From positions 1 to 64,000 of the forward strand of contig SHUT01000005.1 of NCBI GenBank assembly GCA_009691255.1: a stretch of DNA of 64,000 nt, written 5' to 3'. Of this stretch, positions 1 to 8,097 are shown piece after piece. Within the stretch, counting starts at the first letter, position 1; each line of letters begins with the position of its first letter. The notes below the pieces were generated by a model. The model searched no databases. It was not told where the DNA came from and worked only from the letters and a program-made list of their open reading frames with translations. This stretch comes from Ilumatobacteraceae bacterium (GTDB lineage: Bacteria > Actinomycetota > Acidimicrobiia > Acidimicrobiales > Ilumatobacteraceae). The position numbers and the translations under genes were made by a program.

Positions 1-238
1 TGCGAAATGGGATCCAGCCTTCAATCACTTTGTCAGAGCCACCGAGAGGCAAGTCATTGCCGACAAAAAATGCCTCACCGTCGCTGACGAGTAAATCTGG
101 TTCAAAGGTTGCTCGTGCTAGTCGGGCACCAAGCATCGGAATTGTCCCCATTCCGCTCGCAAAGATTTCACCGTCACCACGAAAAGATTCTGCGGCGGCG
201 ATGACGACGATGTCGGCAAGTGTGATGTCAGTGCTCAT
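1..238 (-). CDS. ipdB: IpdB, CoA-transferase-type beta subunit (partial, C-terminus beyond window)
   Basis: Only the first 79 residues are present; the gene runs off the left edge. The N-terminus carries the pattern of class I CoA-transferase beta subunits, with a GDGEIFASGMG stretch near residue 22. The start ATG overlaps the stop of the upstream ipdA by 4 bases (ATGA), implying translational coupling. In mycobacteria and rhodococci IpdA and IpdB form the heteromeric hydrolase that opens the last steroid ring (ring C) of COCHEA-CoA. The assignment rests on the pairing with ipdA and echA20; a generic 3-oxoacid CoA-transferase is the alternative. Confidence 0.88.
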   Translation of the reverse strand, partial: MSTDITLADIVVIAAAESFRGDGEIFASGMGTIPMLGARLARATFEPDLLVSDGEAFFVGNDLPLGGSDKVIEGWIPFR

Positions 239-1119
239 GAAGCGGTCTCCTTGCGCCATTGTAGAACTGCGTTTTGGTAGTCGGCTTCTGTTCCACTCAG
301 GAATTGATTTTGAAATGCCTCCCACTCCGTTTTGTCGCCAGCAGCCTTGACGTATGCCGCCTGAAATTTTTCGTCACGTTCGTAGTCGGGTGTACAAAGA
401 GTGAAGTGCGCACCATTGGGCGATTCGATCACGCCGTCTACCATCGAGCGATTAATTCGCAGTGTATGAAATGACGCTTCTTGCAGCATTTGTTCGGTGG
501 TCACGACTTTTTCACAACTTAAAAAACGTCTCCCTGGTTCGCACGCGCCTAAGAAAAGGTCATCAAAATATAGATCAGGACCCAAGAACTGGGCATTGCC
601 GTGTATGTCGCTGCGATTCAGATGCACAAAGGCGGCGTCAAGACGAATCGCAGGTACGGCAAGAAGTTCTTCAGCGTCTGCATAGGGAGACACCACCGTT
701 TTCAGTGATGGATTGACATCGACAACGCCACTGCCTAAACCGGCGCGTGTCGGTAAGAAAGGAAGCCTCAGTGAGCCGGCGTAGAGCGCCCACTGCAGCA
801 TTCCTTCGTCGTATTCCACGCATTCCGCCACTGTTGCGTTTTGTCGCGCGCTACGAAAGTGTGGCTCGAGGGCAATGGAATCAAGTGACACAAATCCGTA
901 GATAAGTTTTTTCACTCGACCGGCTGCGCAAAGCAGACCAACATCGGGGCCACCATATGACACGACTGTGAGATCTTTGATGGCGGTGCGCAATAACGCC
1001 CTAACCAACGACATTGGTTTGCGACGTGAACCCCATCCGCCAATGCCAAGCGTCATTCCGTTTTCAAGCGTGGCAACGGCATCAGCGACAGTTGTGCGTT
1101 TATCTCTGGCCATTTTCAT
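235..1119 (-). CDS. ipdA: IpdA, ring-C-opening CoA-transferase-like alpha subunit
   Basis: This 294-residue protein matches the length of mycobacterial IpdA (about 292). IpdAB looks like a class I CoA-transferase but is known to act as a hydrolase that opens ring C of COCHEA-CoA in the late steroid pathway. The glycine-rich GIGGWGSRRKP segment (residues 25-35) is typical, and a glutamate at residue 105 in the VEYDEGM segment falls where the functionally important Glu of IpdA is reported. It lies 12 bases after echA20 and overlaps ipdB by 4 bases, so the three probably form one operon. An ordinary CoA-transferase is less likely given the neighbours. Confidence 0.9.
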   Translation of the reverse strand: MKMARDKRTTVADAVATLENGMTLGIGGWGSRRKPMSLVRALLRTAIKDLTVVSYGGPDVGLLCAAGRVKKLIYGFVSLDSIALEPHFRSARQNATVAECVEYDEGMLQWALYAGSLRLPFLPTRAGLGSGVVDVNPSLKTVVSPYADAEELLAVPAIRLDAAFVHLNRSDIHGNAQFLGPDLYFDDLFLGACEPGRRFLSCEKVVTTEQMLQEASFHTLRINRSMVDGVIESPNGAHFTLCTPDYERDEKFQAAYVKAAGDKTEWEAFQNQFLSGTEADYQNAVLQWRKETAS

Positions 1120-1131
1120 TATCTTTCGTAA

Positions 1132-1893
1132 TTATTTGTCAGTATCGGCGTCTCGTTTATCAACGAATGCTTCGCGAAGTTCATCGCTGACACCAGACAA
1201 GTTGAGTTCAAATGTGAAACCCTGCTCAAATCGATAACTGCGCTTGACATCCCACAGATCGATGCCGTTGAGGCTTTCTTTGGTGGCGCGCATGACGGTG
1301 GGGGACTTGGAGGCAATGCTGGCGGCGATTTTCATTGCTTCTGCGCGTAAATCTGCGCGGGATACAACAGATAACACACTGCCGAAATGATGCAACTCAT
1401 GCGCGGTTGCCGTTGCGGCGGTATAGACCATTGCACGCATTTTGTGTTGCGGAACAAGACGCGACAGATGAGTCGCCGCGCCTAATGCACCGCGGTCAAC
1501 TTCTGGTAATCCGAAGTAGGCGTCATCGCTAGCAATAATGATGTCGGAGTTGCCAACAAGGCCGATGCCTCCGCCAACACAAAAACCATGTACCGCAGCG
1601 ATAACGGGAACGGGGCAGTCGTACACTGCCGAAAAGGCTGCATAGCATCCTTTGTTCGCTCCGATAAGAGCATCAAAGCCCTGCGTGTTTTGCATCTCCT
1701 TGATATCGACGCCGGCGTTGAAACCTTTGCCTTCTGCGCGCAGCACCACCACTCGCACGGCTGGATTTTTGCCCATTGCGCTGACTGTGTCGGCAACTTC
1801 AAACCACTGCGCAACAGTGAGGGCGTTGACCGGAGGGCAGTCCATGATGACCTCGGCGATTCCGTTGGCTTGGACTGTGCTGGTAATTCCCAT
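1132..1893 (-). CDS. echA20: EchA20, enoyl-CoA hydratase-fold ring-D hydrolase
   Basis: This 253-residue crotonase-family protein closely follows mycobacterial EchA20, including FNAGVDIKEMQ (residues 58-68), GFCVGGGIGLVGNSD, FGLPEVDRGALGAATHLSRLVPQH and the C-terminal EQGFTFELNLSGV. EchA20 opens ring D of the HIEC-CoA intermediate in late steroid catabolism; its product feeds IpdAB, encoded just downstream. The start ATG follows a TAACCT hexamer by 7 bases, so the mRNA is probably leaderless. A palindromic operator candidate (1911-1933) lies immediately upstream of that hexamer, so repression by occlusion is plausible. It is the first gene of echA20-ipdA-ipdB. Confidence 0.92.
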   Translation of the reverse strand: MGITSTVQANGIAEVIMDCPPVNALTVAQWFEVADTVSAMGKNPAVRVVVLRAEGKGFNAGVDIKEMQNTQGFDALIGANKGCYAAFSAVYDCPVPVIAAVHGFCVGGGIGLVGNSDIIIASDDAYFGLPEVDRGALGAATHLSRLVPQHKMRAMVYTAATATAHELHHFGSVLSVVSRADLRAEAMKIAASIASKSPTVMRATKESLNGIDLWDVKRSYRFEQGFTFELNLSGVSDELREAFVDKRDADTDK

Positions 1894-1900
1894 GGCTCTG

Positions 1901-1906
1901 AGGTTA
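1901..1906 (-). promoter_or_regulatory. -10 element of echA20-ipdAB operon
   Basis: TAACCT on the minus strand, 7 bases before the echA20 ATG. This spacing would put the transcription start at or next to the start codon. Confidence 0.6.
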
Positions 1907-1910
1907 GTGG

Positions 1911-1933
1911 GTTTCTGACGGTTCGTCAGAAGC
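1911..1933. promoter_or_regulatory. Candidate steroid-regulon operator, copy 1
   Basis: A 23-bp inverted repeat with half-site GTTTCTGACG, a 3-base spacer and its complement (one mismatched pair near the outer end). The inner arms TTCTGACG and CGTCAGAA are perfect. It lies in the divergent gap between echA20 and the SDR at 1956, immediately upstream of the echA20 -10 element. The same repeat recurs at 7993-8015. The size and symmetry fit a TetR-family dimer site. No regulator gene is visible nearby. Confidence 0.75.
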
Positions 1934-1955
1934 GAGCAAATACAGGGGCACTAGA

Positions 1956-2717
1956 GTGGTGCAGGTGATAGCGATAGATCTTTCAGGCAAGGTGGTGCTC
2001 GTCACCGGCGGAACCACTGGTGTCGGTCGTGGCATTGCAGAGTGTTTTGAGGCTGCGGGGGCCACGATTGTTGTGTGCGCGCGCAATGCCGTGGATGATT
2101 TGCCCACAGGCTGGTCATTTATGGCAGTCGACGTGCGCGACGGTGATGCCGCCTGGAAACTGATCGACGATGTCGTTGGGCAACATGGCTCGCTTGATGT
2201 GCTGATCAATAATGCTGGTGGTTCGCCACCTGCTGACACAAGCACCTCGCCGCCGCGTTTCACAGAACGCATCGTGGCTTTAAATTTGTTGTCAAGTATT
2301 TATACAGCACAACGCGCTAATCATCACATGCAGCAGAGCGGCGGTGGATCAATTGTCAATATCGGAAGCGTTGTTGCGCTGCGTCCATCTCCAACTGTGG
2401 CAGCATACGGCGCAGCCAAGGCTGGACTATTGAACTTCACGATAACGGCTGGTCAAGAGTGGGCGCCAAAAGTGCGCGTGAACTGTGTAACGGCCGGAGC
2501 AGTGCGTACAGACAGAGCAGAGATGCACTACGGAGACGCTGACGGAATCGCTCGCGTAGAAGCCACGATACCAATGCAGCGAATGGCGATGCCCGCCGAC
2601 ATTGGCAACGCATGCGTATTTTTGTCAAGTACATCCGCTTCTTACATCACTGGGGCAAACATTGTGTTGCATGGCGGTGGCGATAGGCCGCCATTTCTTG
2701 ACGCCGCTAAGAAATAA
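1956..2717 (+). CDS. SDR oxidoreductase (Rv3549c-like), steroid cluster
   Basis: A classical short-chain dehydrogenase/reductase of 253 residues with TGGTTGVGRG cofactor loop (residues 17-26), NNAGG, and a YGAAK catalytic Tyr/Lys motif. In Mycobacterium tuberculosis two SDR genes (Rv3548c, Rv3549c) sit beside echA20-ipdAB, and this protein occupies the equivalent position. It probably oxidises or reduces a hydroxy/keto-acyl-CoA intermediate; the exact substrate cannot be read from sequence. The start is a GTG, with further in-frame GTGs 3 and 9 bases on, so the exact start is uncertain. The next gene follows after 17 bases. Confidence 0.85.
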   Translation: MVQVIAIDLSGKVVLVTGGTTGVGRGIAECFEAAGATIVVCARNAVDDLPTGWSFMAVDVRDGDAAWKLIDDVVGQHGSLDVLINNAGGSPPADTSTSPPRFTERIVALNLLSSIYTAQRANHHMQQSGGGSIVNIGSVVALRPSPTVAAYGAAKAGLLNFTITAGQEWAPKVRVNCVTAGAVRTDRAEMHYGDADGIARVEATIPMQRMAMPADIGNACVFLSSTSASYITGANIVLHGGGDRPPFLDAAKK

Positions 2718-2722
2718 AATAC

Positions 2723-2728
2723 TAAGAT
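2723..2728 (+). promoter_or_regulatory. -10 element before acyl-CoA synthetase gene
   Basis: TAAGAT, 6 bases before the ATG at 2735. This suggests an internal leaderless promoter in the gap after the SDR gene. Confidence 0.5.
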
Positions 2729-2734
2729 TTCGAT

Positions 2735-4189
2735 ATGGCAATTGTCTCTCTTGGTCGTGCACTTACAAATATCGCATTAGCCGATCCTGATCGAGCCGCA
2801 GTCACGTGCGATGGCGTCACCACGACGCGCGCCGAACTCGAAGCACTAAGTAATAAAATGGCACGAGCCTTTGAGGCACTTGGTGTGAAACAAGGTGATT
2901 TCGTCACAATTGGGCTGCCCAACTCCGCCAAGTTTTATGCCGCAACATTTGCATTATGGAAATTGGGTGCAGTACCACAGCCAGTGTCGCCGCACTTACC
3001 AATTAGAGAACGACAAGGAATCGTCGAGTTAGCCAACTCACCATTAGTGGTGGGTGCTGATCTAGATGCACATCCAGGTCGAGTGTGTTTGCCGATGGAC
3101 TGGATGCCAGATGATTCGTTGTCAACTGAACCCCTCGACGATCGCATCGCGCCTGCATGGAAAGCGCCAACGTCTGGCGGCAGCACTGGTCGTCCAAAAT
3201 TAATCGTGGCAAGTGATCCAGGAGTGCTTGATGACGAAGCAGATCCAGGGCAAGGCGTACAACGCAACGGCACGATGATGGTTCCGGGCCCGTTGTATCA
3301 CAATGCCCCGTTTGCGTATTCAAGTCGGGCGCTAGCAAATGGCAATCACATTGTGACAATGGCAAAGTTTGATGCCGAGCAGACGCTGGCAGGCGTGCAA
3401 GAACATAACTGCGACTGGATGTTGTTGGTGCCAACAATGATGCTACGTATCTGGAGACTCAGCGACCGTGAGCGCTACGACGTTTCTTCTTTGCGTATTG
3501 TTTGGCATATGGCGGCGCCGTGTCCACCGTGGCTAAAAGAAGCTTTCATCGACTGGCTTGGTGGCGAAAAATTGTTTGAGTTGTACGCGGGAACAGAAGC
3601 ACAAGCTGTAACTGTTATCCGTGGCGATGAATGGTTGTCGCGTCGTGGTTCGGTTGGTCGTTGCATTATGGGCGAGATGAAAGTCTTAGATGAAGACAAT
3701 AATCTCTTGCCATTTGGTGAAGTCGGCGAAATCTATATGCGTGCGCCTGCAGGGCGACAGACTTATCGATATGTTGGTGCTCAAGCCAAGACAACAACAG
3801 ACGGCTGGGAGTCACTCGGGGATATGGGTTGGATGGACGCAGACGGTTATGTCTATCTATCGGATCGCCTCACTGACATGATCCTTGCAGGTGGCGCAAA
3901 TATTTATCCGGCCGAAATCGAGGCGGCACTTGACGAGTATCCGTCTGTTCGTTCGTCAGCAGCAATTGGTTTACCAGACGAAGATTTGGGTGCACGTGTG
4001 CACGCCATAGTGCAGTTAGCCCCTGAAACAGATATTGACATGGATCATTTTCGTGCATTCTTGGGAGAACGCCTTGTGCGATACAAAGTGCCAAGAACTT
4101 TTGAGTTCGTAGACGAACCATTGCGCGATGATGCGGGCAAGGTTCGGCGCAGTCAGTTGCGGGCCGACCGCGTACCAGCGGAGTCTTAA
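2735..4189 (+). CDS. AMP-forming acyl-CoA synthetase, bile-acid-CoA-ligase type
   Basis: This 484-residue ANL-superfamily ligase should activate a carboxylic acid with ATP and CoA. The phosphate loop is TSGGSTGRPKLI (about residues 146-157), followed by YAGTEAQ, the adenylate-binding SLGDMGWMDADGY with SDRLTDMI hinge, and a C-terminal lysine in DDAGKVRRSQLR. The GGSTGRPK loop resembles BaiB-like bile acid ligases, which suits a steroid acid such as a HIP-type bicyclic propionate or a shortened side chain. Mycobacterial FadD3 does the HIP step but is slightly longer, so I do not assign that symbol. It sits between an SDR and a MOSC protein in the steroid cluster. Confidence 0.87.
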   Translation: MAIVSLGRALTNIALADPDRAAVTCDGVTTTRAELEALSNKMARAFEALGVKQGDFVTIGLPNSAKFYAATFALWKLGAVPQPVSPHLPIRERQGIVELANSPLVVGADLDAHPGRVCLPMDWMPDDSLSTEPLDDRIAPAWKAPTSGGSTGRPKLIVASDPGVLDDEADPGQGVQRNGTMMVPGPLYHNAPFAYSSRALANGNHIVTMAKFDAEQTLAGVQEHNCDWMLLVPTMMLRIWRLSDRERYDVSSLRIVWHMAAPCPPWLKEAFIDWLGGEKLFELYAGTEAQAVTVIRGDEWLSRRGSVGRCIMGEMKVLDEDNNLLPFGEVGEIYMRAPAGRQTYRYVGAQAKTTTDGWESLGDMGWMDADGYVYLSDRLTDMILAGGANIYPAEIEAALDEYPSVRSSAAIGLPDEDLGARVHAIVQLAPETDIDMDHFRAFLGERLVRYKVPRTFEFVDEPLRDDAGKVRRSQLRADRVPAES

Positions 4190-4196
4190 AAGACTG

Positions 4197-4202
4197 TAGG
4201 GT
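4197..4202 (+). promoter_or_regulatory. -10 element of MOSC gene
   Basis: TAGGGT exactly 6 bases before the ATG at 4209, consistent with a leaderless transcript. Confidence 0.55.
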
Positions 4203-4208
4203 TCTGTC

Positions 4209-5054
4209 ATGTTGCGGGTGCAAGAAATCTGGTCATACCCAGTGAAATCAATGATGGGACAAAGGGTCGAGCAGTGCACGCTCACGGAACTTGGAATTTC
4301 TGGCGACCGCATCTGGGCAACACGAGACTTAGAGCGTGGTGGAATCCGCGGCGCCAAAAAAATTGGTGGTCTGATGGGATTGACTGCGCGTTATCTTGAT
4401 GTGTCAACAGGTCTTGTTGAGATCACCCTGCCAAATGGCTCTGTCGTGCGGACTGATGAGCAAAGTGTTCACGAGATAGTTAGCACAGCAATTGATCATC
4501 CGATTTTTTTAGAAAAATTGCGCGATGCCCAAGACCTCGAGCACTTTCGTCGCGGTGCCCCAGACAGCAGTGACATTATGCAAGAGTTGCGTGCAGTGTT
4601 TGGTCGTACTGATGACGAACCACTGCCAGATTTCTCAAGTTTTCCACCAGAAATCATGGAGTTTGAGTCGCCACCTGGGTCGTATTATGACGCGTGGCCA
4701 CTTATGCTGATGACGACGTCTGCGTTGCGCGCACTCAGCCAATCGGTTCCGGGCTCCAACATGGATGTCAGACGATTTCGTCCAAGTCTCGTTATCAATA
4801 CGGGCGAGCTTGATGGCCACCCAGAATTTTCATGGACAGGAAAACATGCTCTAATCGGCACTGCCCAGATTGAGTTTCTTGCTGCGTGTCCACGGTGTGT
4901 CATGGTGACACGAGCTATCACCGCCGAAATTCCTGCCGACCGAGAAGTACTACGACACATTGTGCGCGATCTAGATCAAAACGTTGGTATCTATGCGCGC
5001 GTCACAGTGCCCGGATCTTTTGGCGCCGGCGACGCGATGTCGTTTGTGTCTTGA
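4209..5054 (+). CDS. MOSC-domain protein
   Basis: The protein has 281 residues. The N-terminal beta-barrel (MOSC_N) begins with IWSYPVKSMMGQ (residues 7-18) and GISGDRIWA; the C-terminal MOSC domain has RRFRPSLVIN and a CPRC pair (Cys227, Cys230). MOSC domains occur in molybdenum-cofactor sulfurases and in the amidoxime-reducing component family, where a conserved cysteine handles sulfur or coordinates Mo. The substrate is unknown. It lies 19 bases after the ligase but has its own promoter-like hexamer and converges without a gap on the IpdF-like gene. A molybdoenzyme inside a steroid cluster is not an obvious fit. Confidence 0.85.
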   Translation: MLRVQEIWSYPVKSMMGQRVEQCTLTELGISGDRIWATRDLERGGIRGAKKIGGLMGLTARYLDVSTGLVEITLPNGSVVRTDEQSVHEIVSTAIDHPIFLEKLRDAQDLEHFRRGAPDSSDIMQELRAVFGRTDDEPLPDFSSFPPEIMEFESPPGSYYDAWPLMLMTTSALRALSQSVPGSNMDVRRFRPSLVINTGELDGHPEFSWTGKHALIGTAQIEFLAACPRCVMVTRAITAEIPADREVLRHIVRDLDQNVGIYARVTVPGSFGAGDAMSFVS

Positions 5055-5816
5055 TTAGGCGTGCTGACTGCTGACCGAGACAACTTCGCCAGTCATATAG
5101 CTGGAGTAATCACTTGCCAAGAAGACAATGACATTGGCGATTTCCCATGGTTCTGCTGGTCGACCAAATGCTTCGCGTTGAGACAACTCGTTGAGTAGTT
5201 CATCGCTTGTCACCTTGGCCAAGAAAGCATGCATTGCGATCGATGGAGCAACAGCATTGACGCGCACTCCGTGTGTGGCAGCTTCCATTGCGGTGGCGCG
5301 AGTGAGTGCCATGACACCAGCTTTTGCTGCGGCATAGTGAGCCTGCTCTACCTGTGCACGCCAACCGAGTACTGATGAATTATTGACGATGACTCCAGAA
5401 CCACGCGGATACATGTGATTGAGCATTGCTCGGGTCATGCGAAATGTTCCGGTCAGTGTGACGTCAAGAACTATTGACCATTGTTCGTCTGTCATTTCGT
5501 GCACTTGAGCGCTTCCACCTAGACCTGCATTGTTCACCAAGATGTCAATACCACCTAGATGAATTGCTGCCTCACGCACAAGCCGCTGCACGTCGTCTTC
5601 ATTGGTGACGTCACAGGCGATTGAGTGCACTCCTAGCTCGGCAGCAGTTTCGGCGAGTCGACGTTCGTGTTTGTCGCTAATCACAACACGAGCACCCTCT
5701 TCTGCGCACTTGCGTGCAGTAGCTGCACCGATTCCGGTGCCGGCAGCTGCTGTTATCAGGACTCCTTTACCTGCAAGTAATCCGTGTCCTGGGACATAAG
5801 TTGGCGGTGTTGTCAT
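5055..5816 (-). CDS. ipdF: IpdF-like SDR hydroxyacyl-CoA dehydrogenase
   Basis: A 253-residue classical SDR with TAAAGTGIGAATA cofactor loop (about residues 22-34), NNAGLGG, a serine in NNSSVLG and YAAAK catalytic motif. It overlaps the upstream fadE30 by 4 bases; the same order, fadE30 then ipdF, is found in the KstR2 regulon of mycobacteria. IpdF is reported to act on the 5-hydroxy/5-keto position of ring C/D intermediates. A good ribosome site (AAAGGAG) precedes the ATG. Other substrates are possible, but context favours IpdF. Confidence 0.82.
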   Translation of the reverse strand: MTTPPTYVPGHGLLAGKGVLITAAAGTGIGAATARKCAEEGARVVISDKHERRLAETAAELGVHSIACDVTNEDDVQRLVREAAIHLGGIDILVNNAGLGGSAQVHEMTDEQWSIVLDVTLTGTFRMTRAMLNHMYPRGSGVIVNNSSVLGWRAQVEQAHYAAAKAGVMALTRATAMEAATHGVRVNAVAPSIAMHAFLAKVTSDELLNELSQREAFGRPAEPWEIANVIVFLASDYSSYMTGEVVSVSSQHA

Positions 5817-6982
5817 GTTGGCTCCTTTGGTAGTCCAAGGACTCGTTCCCCCAGAATATTGCGCTGGATTTCGTTTGACCCACCGTAGATGGTGTCAGAC
5901 CTCGTGAAAAGAAATAGTTTCTGCTCAAGCGTGTACTGCGTATCGGGCATGATGGTGCTGTGGGCTCCGATGATGTCCATTGCCAGTTCTCCTAAATCAC
6001 GGTGCCATGTCGCCCAAAATAACTTAGAGATGCTGGCTTCTGGCCCTGGCACACCGCCAGACATCGAGCGAAGCGCGTTCCACTTCATGAGCTGCATCCC
6101 GATAAATGATTGCACCACTCGTTGACGCACGACGCCGTTATTGAGTGAGCCATTTGCACGCGCAATGTCGATGAGAGTATTGAGTTCGCGCTCAAAACCC
6201 ACTTGTTGAGCAAGCGTGCTAATGCCACGTTCAAGACCAAGTAGACCCATCGCCACAGACCAACCGTTGCCGACCGTGCCCACCACCATGTCAAACCCAG
6301 TGCGTGCATCAGAAAAAAATGTTTCGTTGAATTCGCCTCCACCAGTCATTTGTACGATGGGGCGAACTTCGACGCCCGACTGATGCATTGGAACGAGCAT
6401 GAAGGTCAATCCTTTGTGCCGCTTCGAGCCTTCTTCTGTGCGCACAACTACGAAGCACCAGTCGCTGACATGGGCGAGTGAGGTCCAAACTTTTTGGCCG
6501 TTAATGACCCATTCGTCGCCATCTTGACGGGCCTTGGTTTGCACATTTGCAAGATCACTGCCGGCGTTTGGCTCGCTATAGCCTTGACACCAGCGCTCGT
6601 CACCACCAAGGATGCCCGGCAAGAAACGCGCACATTGTGCGGGTGTTCCGTATTCAATGAGAGTTGGTCCGAGCAAGTTTTCACCCATGTGATTAACGCG
6701 AGCAGGGGCTTGAGCAAGGGTGTATTCCTGGGCCCAAATCATTTGTTTACTCACAGATGCACCGCGTCCGCCATGCTCGGTGGGCCAACCCAAGCCAATC
6801 CATCCGGCATGACCAAGAGTTTTTTCCCAGGCAACACGAATATCAAAACCAATGTCTTCGTCGCCTGGACCACCGCGCCCCTTTAATTCAGCAAATTCTC
6901 CAATCACGTTTTCTTGAAGCCAAGTGCGCACAACATGACGAAACTCTTCGTCATCATCAGGAAGCACAGTCACAAACGTCAT
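5813..6982 (-). CDS. fadE30: FadE30-type acyl-CoA dehydrogenase
   Basis: A 389-residue flavin-dependent acyl-CoA dehydrogenase, close in length to FadE30 (about 385). Visible features are YSEPNAGSDLA (FAD/substrate loop near residue 136), the QKVWTSLAH segment, and the C-terminal YGGSNEIQRNILGERVLGLP signature. In mycobacteria FadE30 performs the first dehydrogenation of 5-hydroxy-HIP-CoA, starting removal of the propionyl side chain of the ring C/D remnant. It lies 11 bases downstream of the SDR at 6994 and is translationally coupled to ipdF. Confidence 0.88.
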   Translation of the reverse strand: MTFVTVLPDDDEEFRHVVRTWLQENVIGEFAELKGRGGPGDEDIGFDIRVAWEKTLGHAGWIGLGWPTEHGGRGASVSKQMIWAQEYTLAQAPARVNHMGENLLGPTLIEYGTPAQCARFLPGILGGDERWCQGYSEPNAGSDLANVQTKARQDGDEWVINGQKVWTSLAHVSDWCFVVVRTEEGSKRHKGLTFMLVPMHQSGVEVRPIVQMTGGGEFNETFFSDARTGFDMVVGTVGNGWSVAMGLLGLERGISTLAQQVGFERELNTLIDIARANGSLNNGVVRQRVVQSFIGMQLMKWNALRSMSGGVPGPEASISKLFWATWHRDLGELAMDIIGAHSTIMPDTQYTLEQKLFLFTRSDTIYGGSNEIQRNILGERVLGLPKEPT

Positions 6983-6993
6983 GATGCAGTTGT

Positions 6994-7905
6994 CTAAGCG
7001 TTGGGCTTGTTTTTGGCTGCAGCCGCAAGGCGCTGGTCTTCAACAGTTTTCAAGAATGGTAATTCTTCAAAACCAACCACGCTGTCGAGACTATCTTCGA
7101 TTTCTTCTGGAGTCCAGCGGCCTTCTTTGTACATCGCGCGTTGCTCACGAGGCTGACTCCACACCGCAATCTTGCCGCCCACCACTGTGTACACCTGTCC
7201 AGTGATGTGTTTTGCTTTATCACTTAACAAATACACCACCATCGGTGAAACATCCTCTGGATCTCCGATTTCTTTGAGAGTAGTGGGGACATTTGCTGAC
7301 ATGCGAGTGCGAGCGACAGGTGCAATCACATTGGAGCGCACGCCGTAGCGATTGAGGCCAACTGCTGCCGAATAGTTTAGTGACACGATGCCGCCTTTTG
7401 CTGCTGCGTAATTTGGTTGCGACACTGAGCCGAGTGCCCAGACTCCAGAGGTGAAACCAATCAGTGATCCGCCGCCTTCTTGTTTGCGCATCACTGCTGA
7501 AGCAGTGCGATACATCGTGAATGTTCCTTTGAGGTGCACACGTACAACATCGTCCCATTCGCTCTCTTCCATATTAAAGAGCATTCGTTCGCGCAATATT
7601 CCGGCCACACAGACGACGCCATCAATGCGACCACCCGCGTCGAGTGCTGCTTTCACAACTGCTTGGGCACCGGCCATTGTGCTGATGTCGCTCGCCACAG
7701 CAACGCCGCGACCGCCAAGAGCGACGATCTCGTCAACGACTGATTGGGCGATTTCGCTACTGGGCTCAGACCCGTCCATTGATACGCCAAAGTCGGCGAC
7801 TACGACGATGGCGCCAGCCTTGGCGCAGTCCAGCGCCACGCATCGACCGATTCCGCGACCACCTCCGGTGACAGCGATGACTTTGTCTTGTAGGTATCCA
7901 GACAC
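6994..7905 (-). CDS. SDR oxidoreductase (Rv3548c-like), steroid cluster
   Basis: This SDR has 303 residues, longer than a classical SDR because of a C-terminal extension ending in KTVEDQRLAAAAKNKPNA. It has the TGGGRGIGR cofactor loop (residues 14-22), CVAG in place of NNAG, a serine in GFTSGVW and the YAAAK catalytic motif. Length and extension match the Rv3548c group encoded next to echA20-ipdAB in mycobacteria. It heads a minus-strand operon with fadE30 and ipdF. The ATG follows AAGGAG by 5 bases. The divergent gap upstream carries the second copy of the shared operator. Confidence 0.86.
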   Translation of the reverse strand: MSGYLQDKVIAVTGGGRGIGRCVALDCAKAGAIVVVADFGVSMDGSEPSSEIAQSVVDEIVALGGRGVAVASDISTMAGAQAVVKAALDAGGRIDGVVCVAGILRERMLFNMEESEWDDVVRVHLKGTFTMYRTASAVMRKQEGGGSLIGFTSGVWALGSVSQPNYAAAKGGIVSLNYSAAVGLNRYGVRSNVIAPVARTRMSANVPTTLKEIGDPEDVSPMVVYLLSDKAKHITGQVYTVVGGKIAVWSQPREQRAMYKEGRWTPEEIEDSLDSVVGFEELPFLKTVEDQRLAAAAKNKPNA

Positions 7906-7992
7906 GAGAACTCCTTGATGATAAGTAGGCGAATAAAACTCAATAAATCAACGCTGACCTGTGTTCTATTGCGCAAAGACTTGTGAAATAGG

Positions 7993-8015
7993 GTTTCTGA
8001 TGAGGCGTCAGAAAC
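7993..8015. promoter_or_regulatory. Candidate steroid-regulon operator, copy 2
   Basis: A 23-bp inverted repeat with 10-base arms (GTTTCTGATG, 3-base spacer, CGTCAGAAAC) and one mismatched pair. It is the same motif as at 1911-1933, with outer ends that pair fully here. It lies in the divergent gap between the SDR-fadE30-ipdF operon and the fadE gene at 8098, just upstream of a TACCATAAT stretch that could be the plus-strand -10 region. Confidence 0.75.
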
Positions 8016-8097
8016 TAAAGTACCATAATCTTAGATAAATTCATCAGGTCAGTGACGGGTTTGAAAGACTCTGTCATAGCGCTTATTAGGGGTGTAT

